This document shows, in pieces, positions 17,835 to 27,076 of a stretch of DNA of 64,000 nt. The position numbers were made by a program, and so were the translations under genes. Below the pieces are notes generated by a model. It was not told the DNA's origin, ran no database searches, and worked only from the letters and a program-made list of their open reading frames with translations. Where the stretch lies: positions 124,001-188,000 of the forward strand of contig WRAH01000001.1 of assembly GCA_009780315.1 (NCBI GenBank), in the 5' to 3' direction. This DNA comes from Defluviitaleaceae bacterium. Lineage in GTDB: Bacteria; Bacillota; Clostridia; Lachnospirales; WQUN01. How positions within the stretch are numbered: the stretch's first letter is position 1; each line of letters opens with the position of its first letter.

Positions 17835-19114
17835 GTAAACTTGCATACTTGCGCCGCCGTCAGGCAGAGCAATTTAACAATGCCGAGCTAGAAGCCGCCG
17901 CAGAAACAGGTGAGGTTTTATTACGGGAGCATTGGCATAACAAAAACTTTAAAACAGAAGAATATGCCAACGATTTATACAATGTGGCACTCATTTATCA
18001 TGAGCTTGGTCATTTGGAACGTGCGGCAGAGCTGTATTCTGATTCTGCACGGCAAATTGTACAAATTGAAGGGGATGAAACAGAGTCATTTGCCAAGCGT
18101 TTAAGCGGGTTGGCTATGTCACTTTCACAAATGGACATTAGCCTACCTGCGTATTTCATGTTGAAGCAAGTTGCAGATATTTTACGGCAAGAAGTGGGTA
18201 AAAACAGCCCTGAATACGCTGATACATTGTATAACTTAGCAAATATTGCAACAAAACTAGGGCATGAAAAAGACGCTTTACGCTATCACATAAATGCCCT
18301 TAAAATTCGGCTGAAACATGAGGAAAACCCAGAAGATACCATCGTTAGCCTACATAGTGTGGCGGCGATACACGAAAAAAAAGAAGATTACGAAAAAGCC
18401 ATTGTGTATGCACAATCTGCATTGGATTTGATTGATATAAAAGATGCAGAAGCTTATGCACGAATCGGCAGCTATCTTGCAGAGCTTTATGAAAAAAGTG
18501 GAAAGCTTCGTGAAGCTTTACCCCTTTATGAGGCGGCGATTATTGCCATCATTTCCAGAGTGGGTCGGGAGCATAGTTCTTTTGTGAATGTGGTTTACCG
18601 TCATGCAAATTTACTTGCACGCATGAACCGCATTGAAGAAGCTTTAGAATCTTATGAGCAAGTCACAATGACTTTTGAGGGCATGTGCGGTAAAAATCAT
18701 CTTTTTTATGCCAATTGTTTACGCAATATGGCTGTGATAAACAAAGCGTTGGACAACTTTGAAAAAGCGGAAGCCTACATGGTTGAGTCAATAAAAATTC
18801 GCCACCTTATAAAAGAAAGCGGCGAAATTCCTGATGATATTGTTTTTCTCATCAATCTTTATCTTGACACTGATGAGAAGGAAAAAGCCATTGAAACGTC
18901 CGTGTACATCCTCATTAAAACAGACCCAGACAGTGAAGGTTACGACAAACTGCTGGAAACCATATCAAAAGTATTTATGCCACCAGGCGGCACATATACA
19001 CAAGCCATCTTAGCGTCCATGCGCGTGATGGATGAACACAGCAATGATGACATTCGCAGAATCATTGAGGAATGGGAAGGCCCTGGGACGGGAACAAACC
19101 CTGTATCCTTTTAA
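17831..19114 (+). CDS. tetratricopeptide repeat protein
   Basis: The 427-residue protein has no signal peptide and is almost entirely helical. Repeated TPR-like units include ALIYHELGHLERAAELYSD, LANIATKLGHEKDALRYH, AAIHEKKEDYEKAIVYAQ, LYEKSGKLREALPLYEAA and MAVINKALDNFEKAEAYM. They follow the 34- or 42-residue kinesin-light-chain-like spacing. TPR solenoids bind peptides or partner proteins, and the partner here is unknown. Its start overlaps the deoD stop (ATGA at 17831-17834), so the two are translated together. No enzymatic domain is visible. The last 60 residues have no clear repeats. Confidence 0.85.
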   Translation: MSKLAYLRRRQAEQFNNAELEAAAETGEVLLREHWHNKNFKTEEYANDLYNVALIYHELGHLERAAELYSDSARQIVQIEGDETESFAKRLSGLAMSLSQMDISLPAYFMLKQVADILRQEVGKNSPEYADTLYNLANIATKLGHEKDALRYHINALKIRLKHEENPEDTIVSLHSVAAIHEKKEDYEKAIVYAQSALDLIDIKDAEAYARIGSYLAELYEKSGKLREALPLYEAAIIAIISRVGREHSSFVNVVYRHANLLARMNRIEEALESYEQVTMTFEGMCGKNHLFYANCLRNMAVINKALDNFEKAEAYMVESIKIRHLIKESGEIPDDIVFLINLYLDTDEKEKAIETSVYILIKTDPDSEGYDKLLETISKVFMPPGGTYTQAILASMRVMDEHSNDDIRRIIEEWEGPGTGTNPVSF

Positions 19115-19126
19115 GTCAATGTTCAA

Positions 19127-19879
19127 TCAAAAGTGATGGAGTCTCTGACGGACGGCTTCATACAACAGTACGCTTCCTGCAACAGACGCGTTTAAGGATT
19201 CTGTAGCGTTTGTCATGGGTAAGCGAATAAGCATTGAAGATTTTTCTATAGCCTTTTCGCTTAAACCATGGGACTCATTGCCAACAAGCAGGCAAAATTT
19301 TTCACAAAAGTTCACATCATAAGGCAGGGCATTTCCGCGGGGATGACCCGCGTATATGGGAATGTTCTGCCTTTTTAGTGCGTCAAGTATTTCATCCGTA
19401 TGAACTTCTGTGATAATTGGCATTCGCAAAACCGCTCCAGCCCCTGCACGCAAAACTTTGGGGTTGTAAATATCGCAACTGCCCGCAGTCAGAATAACGC
19501 CGCTTGCCCCTGCGGCGGCGGCTGTGCGTACTAAAGTGCCAAGATTACCAGGGTCGTTTAAATTTTCACCCATGAAAATGAAGCCATTATTATTGAGTAT
19601 ATCCTCTAATGTATAAGTCATTTGCTTGCAAACTGCAATAATGCCTTGGGGGGTTACTGTATCGGCAAGGCTATCAAATAAACTGTCGCGGATGACCTCA
19701 CAATGGGCTTTTTCTTTAAAGTGTGAAAGGTCATGTGCATCTGCATATTTACGTGAAGCAATATAATATAAAATATCGTAATAGGAAGGGATTTCAGCAA
19801 TAAATTTTTCCCCTTCAACCATAAACAGACCCGCTTCGTTACGGCTCTTTTTTGTTTTCAAGTGCTTAAAATTTGACAT
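19127..19879 (-). CDS. TrmH/SpoU family RNA 2'-O-methyltransferase
   Basis: This 250-residue SPOUT enzyme methylates a ribose of rRNA or tRNA with S-adenosylmethionine. The knot motifs are intact: NDPGNLGTLVRTAAAAGA (motif 1), LLVGNESHGL (motif 2) and LPMTNATESLNASVAGSVLLYE (motif 3). The N-terminal 90 residues are the substrate-binding domain (KHLKTKKSRNEAGLFMVEGEK). The exact RNA target cannot be told; it resembles the group often annotated as 23S rRNA methyltransferase RlmB or TsnR-like. It is a single gene, convergent with the TPR gene. AAGGTGAATA precedes the ATG. Confidence 0.92.
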   Translation of the reverse strand: MSNFKHLKTKKSRNEAGLFMVEGEKFIAEIPSYYDILYYIASRKYADAHDLSHFKEKAHCEVIRDSLFDSLADTVTPQGIIAVCKQMTYTLEDILNNNGFIFMGENLNDPGNLGTLVRTAAAAGASGVILTAGSCDIYNPKVLRAGAGAVLRMPIITEVHTDEILDALKRQNIPIYAGHPRGNALPYDVNFCEKFCLLVGNESHGLSEKAIEKSSMLIRLPMTNATESLNASVAGSVLLYEAVRQRLHHF

Positions 19880-19920
19880 TATTCACCTTTGGTTTCGTTT
19901 TGTACAGTATAAACGCTTTT

Positions 19921-20979
19921 TTAATCTTCGCCAAGTATCACAGCGGCAATTATATTTGCCAGCGGGTGCATGGCGTTTAAAGCTTCTTGCTTTGTATTGT
20001 TTTGCGCGCCTACTTCAATCAAAGTGCTTAAAGGCATCATGTGTAAACTATAGCGAAATTCACGCAAGTATATACGGCGGGCAATGCCAGGGTATAACTG
20101 ATTTGCGGCAAGTTGTAGGTTGAAGCTCAAGGCAAGGTTTTCACGCTGATAGGGGTTGTGAAGCCAGTCAAGGTTGGTTATTTGCCCATTTCTGTACCTT
20201 CTGCTTAATCCGTTAAAGAACATGATTTGCGCAGTACGTTTACCATCAATGTAGGTTATGAGGGGCGGTGAGGTTTCGGGAATACCATCCCGATGAAGGT
20301 CGATGACCATTTGAATTGAAGGGTTGTCCTCAAGAATCTGACGAATCACTGGTTCCATCCGTTCATAAGAGCCTGGACGATGGGATATGCCATTGACTAC
20401 ATCAAAACGCCCTGTATAATGCATGACTTCTATCCCGTGGACTTCAGACAAAACTTCTGCCAAATATCTACCTACCCCCATGATGCCGCTCATGGGGTCA
20501 TTTGGGTCGCTGTCGATAAATTCTTCCATGGAATGCACATGAAAAATAAGCACTTGAGGCCCTTCTACATGGGTATCAATGGTTAGGTCTTTCTCCAAGA
20601 AAGCAGGAACGTCAATATCTGTAGGCAATAAAACCGTATCACGGTCTACCAAAAATATACTTCTTGTCAGATAATTAAAATCCATCAGCTGTTCAAGATA
20701 CTCTGGGGTAGGCAGAAGCCGTCGCGGACGTTCTCTTTGTACAGAAGTTGTTTCATGGGCAAGAAGCACCTGGGTTTCAAAAGCAATATCATTAAGCCCT
20801 ATAATGTTTCCCCCAACATCATGAGACGCAGGTGTATACCATTCATCTAAATCACCAAACGCGTCCCATAGTTCATCTGAACGGACAGGGGTTAAAAACC
20901 CGTTGAAAAATAAAATAGCCACAGTCAGCAGCATTATTCCCAAAATCCCTCTTGCTTTTAAAATTGATTTTTTACTCAC
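19921..20979 (-). CDS. spoIIP: stage II sporulation protein P
   Basis: SpoIIP is the amidase and endopeptidase that, with SpoIID and SpoIIM, thins septal peptidoglycan to drive engulfment during sporulation. The 352-residue protein has an N-terminal membrane anchor (ILGIMLLTVAILFFNGFL). Its catalytic domain has the metal-site motifs LIFHVHSMEEF and MVIDLHRDGIPE, a conserved region near NLALSFNLQLAANQLYPGIARRIY, and SLLIEVG-like STLIEVGAQNNT. The family usually has HTHTTE where this one has HVHSMEE, a conservative variation. It starts with GTG, with GGGGTGATG 4-8 bases upstream. Its usual neighbour gpr is not adjacent. This gene is the main evidence that the organism forms endospores. Confidence 0.9.
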   Translation of the reverse strand: MSKKSILKARGILGIMLLTVAILFFNGFLTPVRSDELWDAFGDLDEWYTPASHDVGGNIIGLNDIAFETQVLLAHETTSVQRERPRRLLPTPEYLEQLMDFNYLTRSIFLVDRDTVLLPTDIDVPAFLEKDLTIDTHVEGPQVLIFHVHSMEEFIDSDPNDPMSGIMGVGRYLAEVLSEVHGIEVMHYTGRFDVVNGISHRPGSYERMEPVIRQILEDNPSIQMVIDLHRDGIPETSPPLITYIDGKRTAQIMFFNGLSRRYRNGQITNLDWLHNPYQRENLALSFNLQLAANQLYPGIARRIYLREFRYSLHMMPLSTLIEVGAQNNTKQEALNAMHPLANIIAAVILGED

Positions 20980-21063
20980 CTTACATCACCCCGTATTTTT
21001 AAAGTCGCTCTTTTGCTCAATTGCACCACCTCTTTATACTATATGCCCGCTGGAGGTAATATA

Positions 21064-22014
21064 ATGTTATATGATTTAATTTTTAGCTTGAACATCGTTC
21101 TGCCTTTATTTTTGCTTATTATTCTTGGGTATGGGCTAAAACGGTTTGCGTTTTTTAATGATGGTTTTTTACGCGGCGGCAACAAGTTTGTATTTTACAT
21201 TGCTTTGCCTGTGACACTGTTTCGTAATTTATATATGTCTGACATTGGTGAACTATTAGACCTGATGTTTATTGCTTTTTTAATAGGTATGACCCTTATC
21301 GTATTTTTAGTCATTTGGGGTCTTTCAGTTATTTTTATTAAGGACAAAAAAATTCTTGGCGCATTTGTACAAGGTGCATTTCGCAGTAATTTCGCGCTTT
21401 TGGGAATACCTTTATTGTTTAACATGGCTGGAGAGGCAGGGCTGGCACGTGCTGCTCTTATTGTGACATTTGTATTGCCCCTGTTTAATATTTTTTCAAT
21501 CCTTGTGCTGGCGGGCTGTTCAGATTCAGGCAAAAAAGTTGGGCCTTTGACGATTGCTTATACGGTCATCAAAAACCCATTGATTATTGGTATTGCCCTT
21601 GGAATGCTGGCATCTGTTTCAGGTATGACACTTCCAAATATCATTGACCATTCAACAAGTTATCTGGCAAACATGGCTACACCCCTTGCGGTTATTTGCC
21701 TTGGGGCTGGCATTGTTTTTAAAGGTTTTGACAAGAAGTTTAAATATGCCGTGGTGGCGAGCATTTTAAAAGTAATTATTTTACCCATCATTTTTATAGG
21801 GGCTGGGTATGCCTTTGGCTTTAGAGGGTATGACCTTGCGGCTTTGCTTGTGCTTGCCGGCACACCTTCAGCCATTGTAGGTTATGCCATGGTTGTACAA
21901 ATGGGGGGCGATGAATATATTGCCGGTACAGTCATTGTTATTTCCACTTTAGCCTCTGCGGTTACATTAACATTGTTTATATATACCATGCGCATTTTAG
22001 GTCTTTTGGGGTAG
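21064..22014 (+). CDS. AEC family transporter (auxin efflux carrier/malate permease type)
   Basis: The 316-residue membrane protein has about ten hydrophobic helices in two halves. It starts with the typical IVLPLFLLIILGYGLKR and has the conserved second-half LANMATPLAVICLGAGI and LAGTPSAIVGYAMVVQMGGD. The family exports or imports organic acids and related anions; the ligand is unknown. I used the ATG at 21064 because GGAGGT lies 6 bases before it, rather than an upstream in-frame start at 21013. It diverges from spoIIP and precedes the phosphatidyltransferase by 58 bases. Confidence 0.88.
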   Translation: MLYDLIFSLNIVLPLFLLIILGYGLKRFAFFNDGFLRGGNKFVFYIALPVTLFRNLYMSDIGELLDLMFIAFLIGMTLIVFLVIWGLSVIFIKDKKILGAFVQGAFRSNFALLGIPLLFNMAGEAGLARAALIVTFVLPLFNIFSILVLAGCSDSGKKVGPLTIAYTVIKNPLIIGIALGMLASVSGMTLPNIIDHSTSYLANMATPLAVICLGAGIVFKGFDKKFKYAVVASILKVIILPIIFIGAGYAFGFRGYDLAALLVLAGTPSAIVGYAMVVQMGGDEYIAGTVIVISTLASAVTLTLFIYTMRILGLLG

Positions 22015-22072
22015 ATTTTTTACGCATTTTGTTGTATTATTCTTTCATGAAATGAAAAAATCTTAGAATAGG

Positions 22073-22618
22073 GTGATTGTTATAAAAGCAGTAGTCATGA
22101 CGCTTACGGTAAGCAGAATTATCGGGGCATTGTCGCTGTTATTTGTGGCTCCACTGTCTGCGGTGTTTTTTGTAATTTATTCATGGTGTATCACAAGTGA
22201 CTTGCTTGATGGCTTCCTTGCCAGAAGAGCGAAAGTAACCAGCAATTTTGGTGCGCTTCTTGATAGTGTTGCTGACTTGCTTGTGGCACTTGTCATGCTT
22301 ACCATTTTCTTTTTCTTACACCCACTTGAATGGGCGTTTTGGATGGTTATTTTAGTGACTATCGTACTATCTACACGTGTAGTTGCATTGGTTATTGGTT
22401 TTATAAAGTTTAAAACCTTTACCATGTTGCATACATATTCAAATAAGGGCGCAGCACTCATGTTAGCTTCTTTCCCTGTGTTGTTTATGCTTGCAGGACT
22501 TACGATTACCATTGCTATTTTATTCGTGGCAGCCATTTTATCTGCCTGTGAAGAGCTTATCATCACCATTCGTGCAAAAGAATTTAAGCCGAATATCACC
22601 AGCATGTTGGCCTTATAG
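22073..22618 (+). CDS. CDP-alcohol phosphatidyltransferase
   Basis: This 181-residue integral membrane enzyme carries the complete catalytic signature D-x2-DG-x2-AR-x8-G-x3-D-x3-D, reading from SDLLDGFLARR to LDSVAD at about residues 42-68. It swaps CMP on CDP-diacylglycerol for an alcohol such as glycerol phosphate, serine or inositol to make a phospholipid head group. It is most like PgsA-type proteins, but the alcohol cannot be assigned. The start is uncertain: GTG at 22073 gives the longest frame, and an ATG at 22097 is also possible because no clear ribosome binding site is present. Its last six bases overlap the end of the convergent hemW gene. Confidence 0.88.
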   Translation: MIVIKAVVMTLTVSRIIGALSLLFVAPLSAVFFVIYSWCITSDLLDGFLARRAKVTSNFGALLDSVADLLVALVMLTIFFFLHPLEWAFWMVILVTIVLSTRVVALVIGFIKFKTFTMLHTYSNKGAALMLASFPVLFMLAGLTITIAILFVAAILSACEELIITIRAKEFKPNITSMLAL

Positions 22619-23656
22619 AAATGCAATGAACACTTGATTGGCGAAGTCCATACCATAGGGGGTTAAGGCGACTTTACCCTGTTGGCGGGTCAGCAATCCG
22701 TCATTGACTAATTTAGCAATTTCGTTTTTATAGTGGAGTGGCTCATTAACCCCTTCGCACAATCGTAACCCTAAAATCATTTCCTCTGCCATCAAATCGG
22801 TTTCGGTTAGATGGTGGAGGTTTTTTTTGTCTTGAGGGTCATGGATATATGCGTCTAAACTTTCGTTGTTATGCCAACGTGTGCGCCCATCAAAAGAGTG
22901 CGCCCCAAGACCGAAACCGATATATGGCTTCATTTTCCAACAGTTGATATTATGACGGCTTTCCTTGTCTGGTTTTGCAAAGTTAGAAAGTTCGTAATGG
23001 ATATACCCTGCATCGGTTAATATCTTACGTGCATTATGATACATTTTACGGTCAGTATCATCATCGGCTATGGGCATGTCAACATTTTCTGGCGGGATTA
23101 GACTGTATGCAGAAATATGCTCTGGTGAAAGTATAATCACTTCTTTTAATGTTTCCAGCCAGTGTTCGTGGGTTTGTGATGGCAGGGCAAACATTAAGTC
23201 TATATTGATGTTGTCAAATCCTGCTTCACGGGCGGCATGAAAGTTTTTTGTAAAGTCATCTTTACTATGGGCGCGGCTTAAAGTTTGTAATAATTCAGGG
23301 TGCGTGGTTTGTAGGCCTATGCTTAATCGGGTGACACCACTCGTTTTTAATGCTTTTAAATATTCTGGTGTTAAAGTACCAGGGTTTGCCTCTACTGTAA
23401 TTTCTGTGTTTTTCATCAGGGGTAAACCTTCAACTGTTTGTAAAATTTCACACATTAAATGATGGGGCAATACTGTAGGGGTTCCGCCGCCAATGTAAAC
23501 CGTATCCACCTGTTGAAGTTTTGCAGTTTTTAATTCTTGTACAAGGGCATTGACATAAGCACTAAAGTTTTCATCCTTTTGTGGAAATGATAAAAAATCG
23601 CAATAAATACATTTGCGCAAGCAAAATGGAATGTGTATATAAACGCCTGTTGGCAT
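22613..23656 (-). CDS. hemW: radical SAM heme chaperone HemW
   Basis: The 347-residue protein has the radical SAM cluster motif CxxxCxxC at Cys12-Cys16-Cys19 (FCLRKCIYCDF). It has the HemW hallmarks YIHIPFC, YIGGGTPTVL, NPGTLTPEYL and ISAYSLIPPENVDMP, and a C-terminal HemW domain. This family was long annotated as oxygen-independent coproporphyrinogen oxidase, but HemW binds heme and is thought to insert it into respiratory proteins. The fourth HemN-specific cysteine of true coproporphyrinogen oxidases is not in the N-terminal motif. AGAGGTGA lies 6 bases upstream of the ATG. In many Bacillota hemW lies near lepA and hrcA; here it is about 11 kb from hrcA. Confidence 0.93.
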   Translation of the reverse strand: MPTGVYIHIPFCLRKCIYCDFLSFPQKDENFSAYVNALVQELKTAKLQQVDTVYIGGGTPTVLPHHLMCEILQTVEGLPLMKNTEITVEANPGTLTPEYLKALKTSGVTRLSIGLQTTHPELLQTLSRAHSKDDFTKNFHAAREAGFDNINIDLMFALPSQTHEHWLETLKEVIILSPEHISAYSLIPPENVDMPIADDDTDRKMYHNARKILTDAGYIHYELSNFAKPDKESRHNINCWKMKPYIGFGLGAHSFDGRTRWHNNESLDAYIHDPQDKKNLHHLTETDLMAEEMILGLRLCEGVNEPLHYKNEIAKLVNDGLLTRQQGKVALTPYGMDFANQVFIAFL

Positions 23657-23725
23657 AAAAAATCACCTCTAAACCATTGTAAAATGTCTTAGAGGTGGGG
23701 TCAAGAATTTACTTGTTTTATTTAA

Positions 23726-25348
23726 TTATTCCGTATATCTTGCAGTCAGCATTGCTTCTAGGAAGATGTTGAACGCATACATGTTTGCGTCCATCATACC
23801 TGGCCACAAATATTCTATCATACTAAATTCATCCAGTGGGGTGTGCAAAATGGTTACAGTAAATGCGCCGTCACCAGTCCCTTCACCTAAACGTGTCAAT
23901 TGGGCGGCGAGTTCTGGGGAAACATTTTCTGTACGCTCCATACCTACAAGATTTACAACGGTAAAGCCATTGAATAGGAATGCTAAAGAGTCAGTTGGAA
24001 ATGCCGCAAGCTCTGGATAATCCAGCAGTTCAAAGTCATGGGCTTCAGAAAGTTCTGCCGCCATTGTCTGTACGCGCTCTATAACTGCATTAGATGGAAA
24101 ATCCATAATACCCATCATGGTGGCGTTAAATATCATCATGTGACTGGGCATAGAGAAAATTCCTTCTTTCACCGCAACTAAAAATTCTTCTACTGTTTCA
24201 AATATAAAGAAATCAGAAATTTCAAACGTTTCATCTGGAAACTCCATCAAAAGTGCTTCAATGTGCCGCTCTATAGATTCTAAAGTCAAATAAAATTGTG
24301 CTGTAAACATTTCTATATTTTCATAAAAAAATATCTCGGCAAGTTCAGCCAATTCTTCATCTGTTAGCGTTGGAAGTGTGCCTGCACCAAAAAATACATA
24401 AGGGCCTTCGATGATGACATCAGCGTTTATCATCATGACAATGTTATCACTTTCAGCTTGTGTTAAGCTGTATACATAGTGGTACGCACCAATAAGACCC
24501 ACTTCCTCTGCACCAAAGAAGACATATACAAGGGTGTAGTAATGGTCAAGTTCCAACATGCGTTGCGCGCTTTCAAGCAGTAGTGCCGTACTAGACGCAT
24601 TGTCACTTGCACTTGGATATGGGGGAGAATCATAATGTGCGCCTATAACAATTGTACGCTGACTTTGACCAGGAATGGTTAACACTACATTTTGGCTAAC
24701 GCGGTCTGCACGAAGCTGATATTCACGGTCTACGCCTAAAATCATCGGTGACGTGACTACAGCCCAGTTTAGGGGGAAAAGTCCAATTTCTGCTTCTACA
24801 ATTTCCCAATAAGTAAACTCTTGAACTTCAATGTTATCCCAATCGTGTCCCATGGCTAAAAGTTCTTCAACAATCCATACAGCGGCTTCAAGCTCGCGAT
24901 ATGTAAAGGCTGAACGTGCGCCAATATTGTCACTCATATATTGGATGTAATGTACCGAAATTTCACCGTGGGGTATGTCAGTTGATGTAAATGCTGGTTC
25001 GCGGACTTCTATAAAGTTTTCAGCGTTCCAGATTGTAAGGTCGATACGCTCTACAGGTTCTTCTATCACACCTATATAAATCATAAAATCCGTTATGACT
25101 TGAATCGGTACAAAGGATACGCCGTCTTCAATAAATCCGCCAACATCTTCAATGACAACGATAAAGGTGTTATCAATAATTGCGGCGCGGTTTTCTTCAT
25201 CCCATTCTACGGTTACACCAAAGGTGTAAAATGTTTCACGCAGAGGAATAAACTCTGCATCATCTCCATAGGGTTGTATTGCAAATGCTGTCATAGGTGT
25301 GAGTACCATAAGCATTGACAATAATATTGCTGTTACTGCTTTTTTCAT
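23726..25348 (-). CDS. secreted M28 family metallopeptidase with stalk-like N-domain
   Basis: The 540-residue protein starts with a signal peptide (MKKAVTAILLSMLMVLTPMTAFA). Residues 30-100 form a copper-amine-oxidase-N-like stalk domain (FIPLRETFYTFGVTVEWDEENRAAII, then FVPIQVITDFM). The rest is an M28 aminopeptidase: VIGAHYDSPP gives the zinc His and Asp, SASDNASSTALLLE the bridging Asp, and VFFGAEEVGLIGA the catalytic Glu pair. Further Asp (NADVI) and late His ligands (LHTPLDE) also appear. It should release amino acids from peptides outside the cell, perhaps feeding the binding protein encoded at 5903-7837. An insertion of about 130 acidic residues (about 330-460) is longer than in simple M28 enzymes. 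AAAGGAG precedes the ATG. Confidence 0.9.
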   Translation of the reverse strand: MKKAVTAILLSMLMVLTPMTAFAIQPYGDDAEFIPLRETFYTFGVTVEWDEENRAAIIDNTFIVVIEDVGGFIEDGVSFVPIQVITDFMIYIGVIEEPVERIDLTIWNAENFIEVREPAFTSTDIPHGEISVHYIQYMSDNIGARSAFTYRELEAAVWIVEELLAMGHDWDNIEVQEFTYWEIVEAEIGLFPLNWAVVTSPMILGVDREYQLRADRVSQNVVLTIPGQSQRTIVIGAHYDSPPYPSASDNASSTALLLESAQRMLELDHYYTLVYVFFGAEEVGLIGAYHYVYSLTQAESDNIVMMINADVIIEGPYVFFGAGTLPTLTDEELAELAEIFFYENIEMFTAQFYLTLESIERHIEALLMEFPDETFEISDFFIFETVEEFLVAVKEGIFSMPSHMMIFNATMMGIMDFPSNAVIERVQTMAAELSEAHDFELLDYPELAAFPTDSLAFLFNGFTVVNLVGMERTENVSPELAAQLTRLGEGTGDGAFTVTILHTPLDEFSMIEYLWPGMMDANMYAFNIFLEAMLTARYTE

Positions 25349-25408
25349 CCTTACACTCCTTTAAGATAGGCGGATAAGCCTTTGATTTATGTCACCTTGC
25401 GGAAAACA

Positions 25409-27064
25409 TCATTTGTCTTTTAAAAACTCGTCAAGCACTTCAAAAATACGCTCAATTTCTAATGGTTTGCCAAGATGTGTATTCATGCCGGCATTTATAC
25501 AAGCATCAATATCATCAGGAAATACATTTGCAGTCATGGCTATGATTGGAATTGTTTTTGCCGTGGGCATATCTAATTTGCGTATGGCACGGGTCGCGCT
25601 TATGCCATCCATTTTGGGCATGGATAAATCCATAAAAATTAAACTATACCGTTCTGGCGCAAGACTAAACATTTGTAATGCTTGTTCGCCATCTTCTGCA
25701 TAATCAATTGTTAAGCCTGTCTTTTCCAATTGTGCGGTTATAATTTCGCGGTTAATTTCAATGTCTTCAGCCAGCAAAACAGTGTGTCCACTGTATGTTC
25801 TTGAAACTATGGTTTGAAGTGGTGCATAAATATCGTCACCTGTATCCGTTAAGTAGGGCATTGTAAATATAAACTTAGAGCCGATGCCAAGCTCTGATTC
25901 AACCCATATACTGCCGCCCATCTGCTCTATGATTTGTTTAGATATGGGCAAACCCAGCCCTGACCCGCCGAATTGATGGGTTGTATATGCATCAGCCTGT
26001 TCAAAAACCTCAAATAAACGTGATTCCGTCTCTTTGGATATGCCTATTCCATCATCTTCAACTTCAATACATAAAATATCTTCTTTTTTATAGCGTGCAA
26101 GTTTTAAGCTAATATTGCCGCCCTTAGTGGTAAATTTGACTGCATTGTTCAATATGTTGGTGATAACTTGTGTTAACCGCAGCTTGTCAATGACTACGGT
26201 TGACGGCACATCATCATCTACTTCCAGTGTAAAATTTAACGCTTTTTCATCTATTTGATAACTCAGTATACATGTGATTTCAAGCAACACCATTCTAATC
26301 ATAATTGGGGTTGAATGCAGTGTAAGTTTGCCCGCTTCAATTTTTGCCATATCTAAAACTTGATTCACAATACCCAGTAAATGATTAGAGATGATTTTTA
26401 TGTTATCGATACAATTATCTTTCTTTATAACATCATCTGTGTTGCTTGCAATATCCGTCATGCCTATAATGCCATTTAACGGTGTTCTCATTTCATGGCT
26501 CATATTTGACAAAAATCTACTTTTGGCATTGCCTCTTTCTCGTTCTTTACGCAATGCTTCTTCTAGTTTTGCCTGTATTTCTTTTTGTTCGCGCAAGTCA
26601 CGTATATAACCGATGATTGCCATTTTCCCTGCAAGTATTGCATGTTTTAACACCACACTACATGGAATACATGTTTTTTCGTCTAAAGTTTGGTGCATCC
26701 ATTCAAACTTGGCAGTACCTGTTGTAATGGCTTCTTGCACAACGCTTGCCATTTTTTCATTTGAAGGCGTACCGCATGGCTGGTGTGTTGGTGAAAGCAG
26801 TGGAAATTTAGTGCGGTATTCATCCTTGGTGCTTAATTGAAATAAATCAAGAGTTGCTTGATTACAGTCAATGACTTCACCTGTTTCGGTGGTAATACAA
26901 AGGGCAGTGGGGGAAGATTCTATTACTGCTCTAAACCGTTCTTCTTCCATGTTGCTTGTTGAATTTGTAGGAATGTAAGTCATATACTTTCCCATGCCTC
27001 CTTCGTCGGCGTTTTCAATCAGTTCATATGAAAATTCCCAAGCAGATATTTTGCACTTCCCCAT
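25409..27064 (-). CDS. soluble hybrid sensor histidine kinase (PAS-HisKA-HATPase-REC)
   Basis: The product of up to 551 residues has no membrane helix. After a PAS domain (ERFRAVIESSPTALCITTETGEVI, with LRDLREQKEI as its end) comes the dimerisation domain with the autophosphorylated His in NMSHEMRTPLNGIIG. The ATPase follows (N box TNILNNAVKF, G boxes VEDDGIGIS and GSGLGLPISK), and then a receiver domain with VLLAEDIEINREI, the phosphoacceptor in IFMDLSMPKMDG, and LGKPLE. It senses something in the cytoplasm and passes phosphate onward, possibly to the Hpt-REC-GGDEF protein at 15667-16911. The start is uncertain: 27064 has only a weak site, while AAGGAGG precedes ATGs at 26996 and 26984. It follows pyrG by 12 bases. 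Confidence 0.92.
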   Translation of the reverse strand: MGKCKISAWEFSYELIENADEGGMGKYMTYIPTNSTSNMEEERFRAVIESSPTALCITTETGEVIDCNQATLDLFQLSTKDEYRTKFPLLSPTHQPCGTPSNEKMASVVQEAITTGTAKFEWMHQTLDEKTCIPCSVVLKHAILAGKMAIIGYIRDLREQKEIQAKLEEALRKERERGNAKSRFLSNMSHEMRTPLNGIIGMTDIASNTDDVIKKDNCIDNIKIISNHLLGIVNQVLDMAKIEAGKLTLHSTPIMIRMVLLEITCILSYQIDEKALNFTLEVDDDVPSTVVIDKLRLTQVITNILNNAVKFTTKGGNISLKLARYKKEDILCIEVEDDGIGISKETESRLFEVFEQADAYTTHQFGGSGLGLPISKQIIEQMGGSIWVESELGIGSKFIFTMPYLTDTGDDIYAPLQTIVSRTYSGHTVLLAEDIEINREIITAQLEKTGLTIDYAEDGEQALQMFSLAPERYSLIFMDLSMPKMDGISATRAIRKLDMPTAKTIPIIAMTANVFPDDIDACINAGMNTHLGKPLEIERIFEVLDEFLKDK

Positions 27065-27076
27065 TCCCTGTAAAAT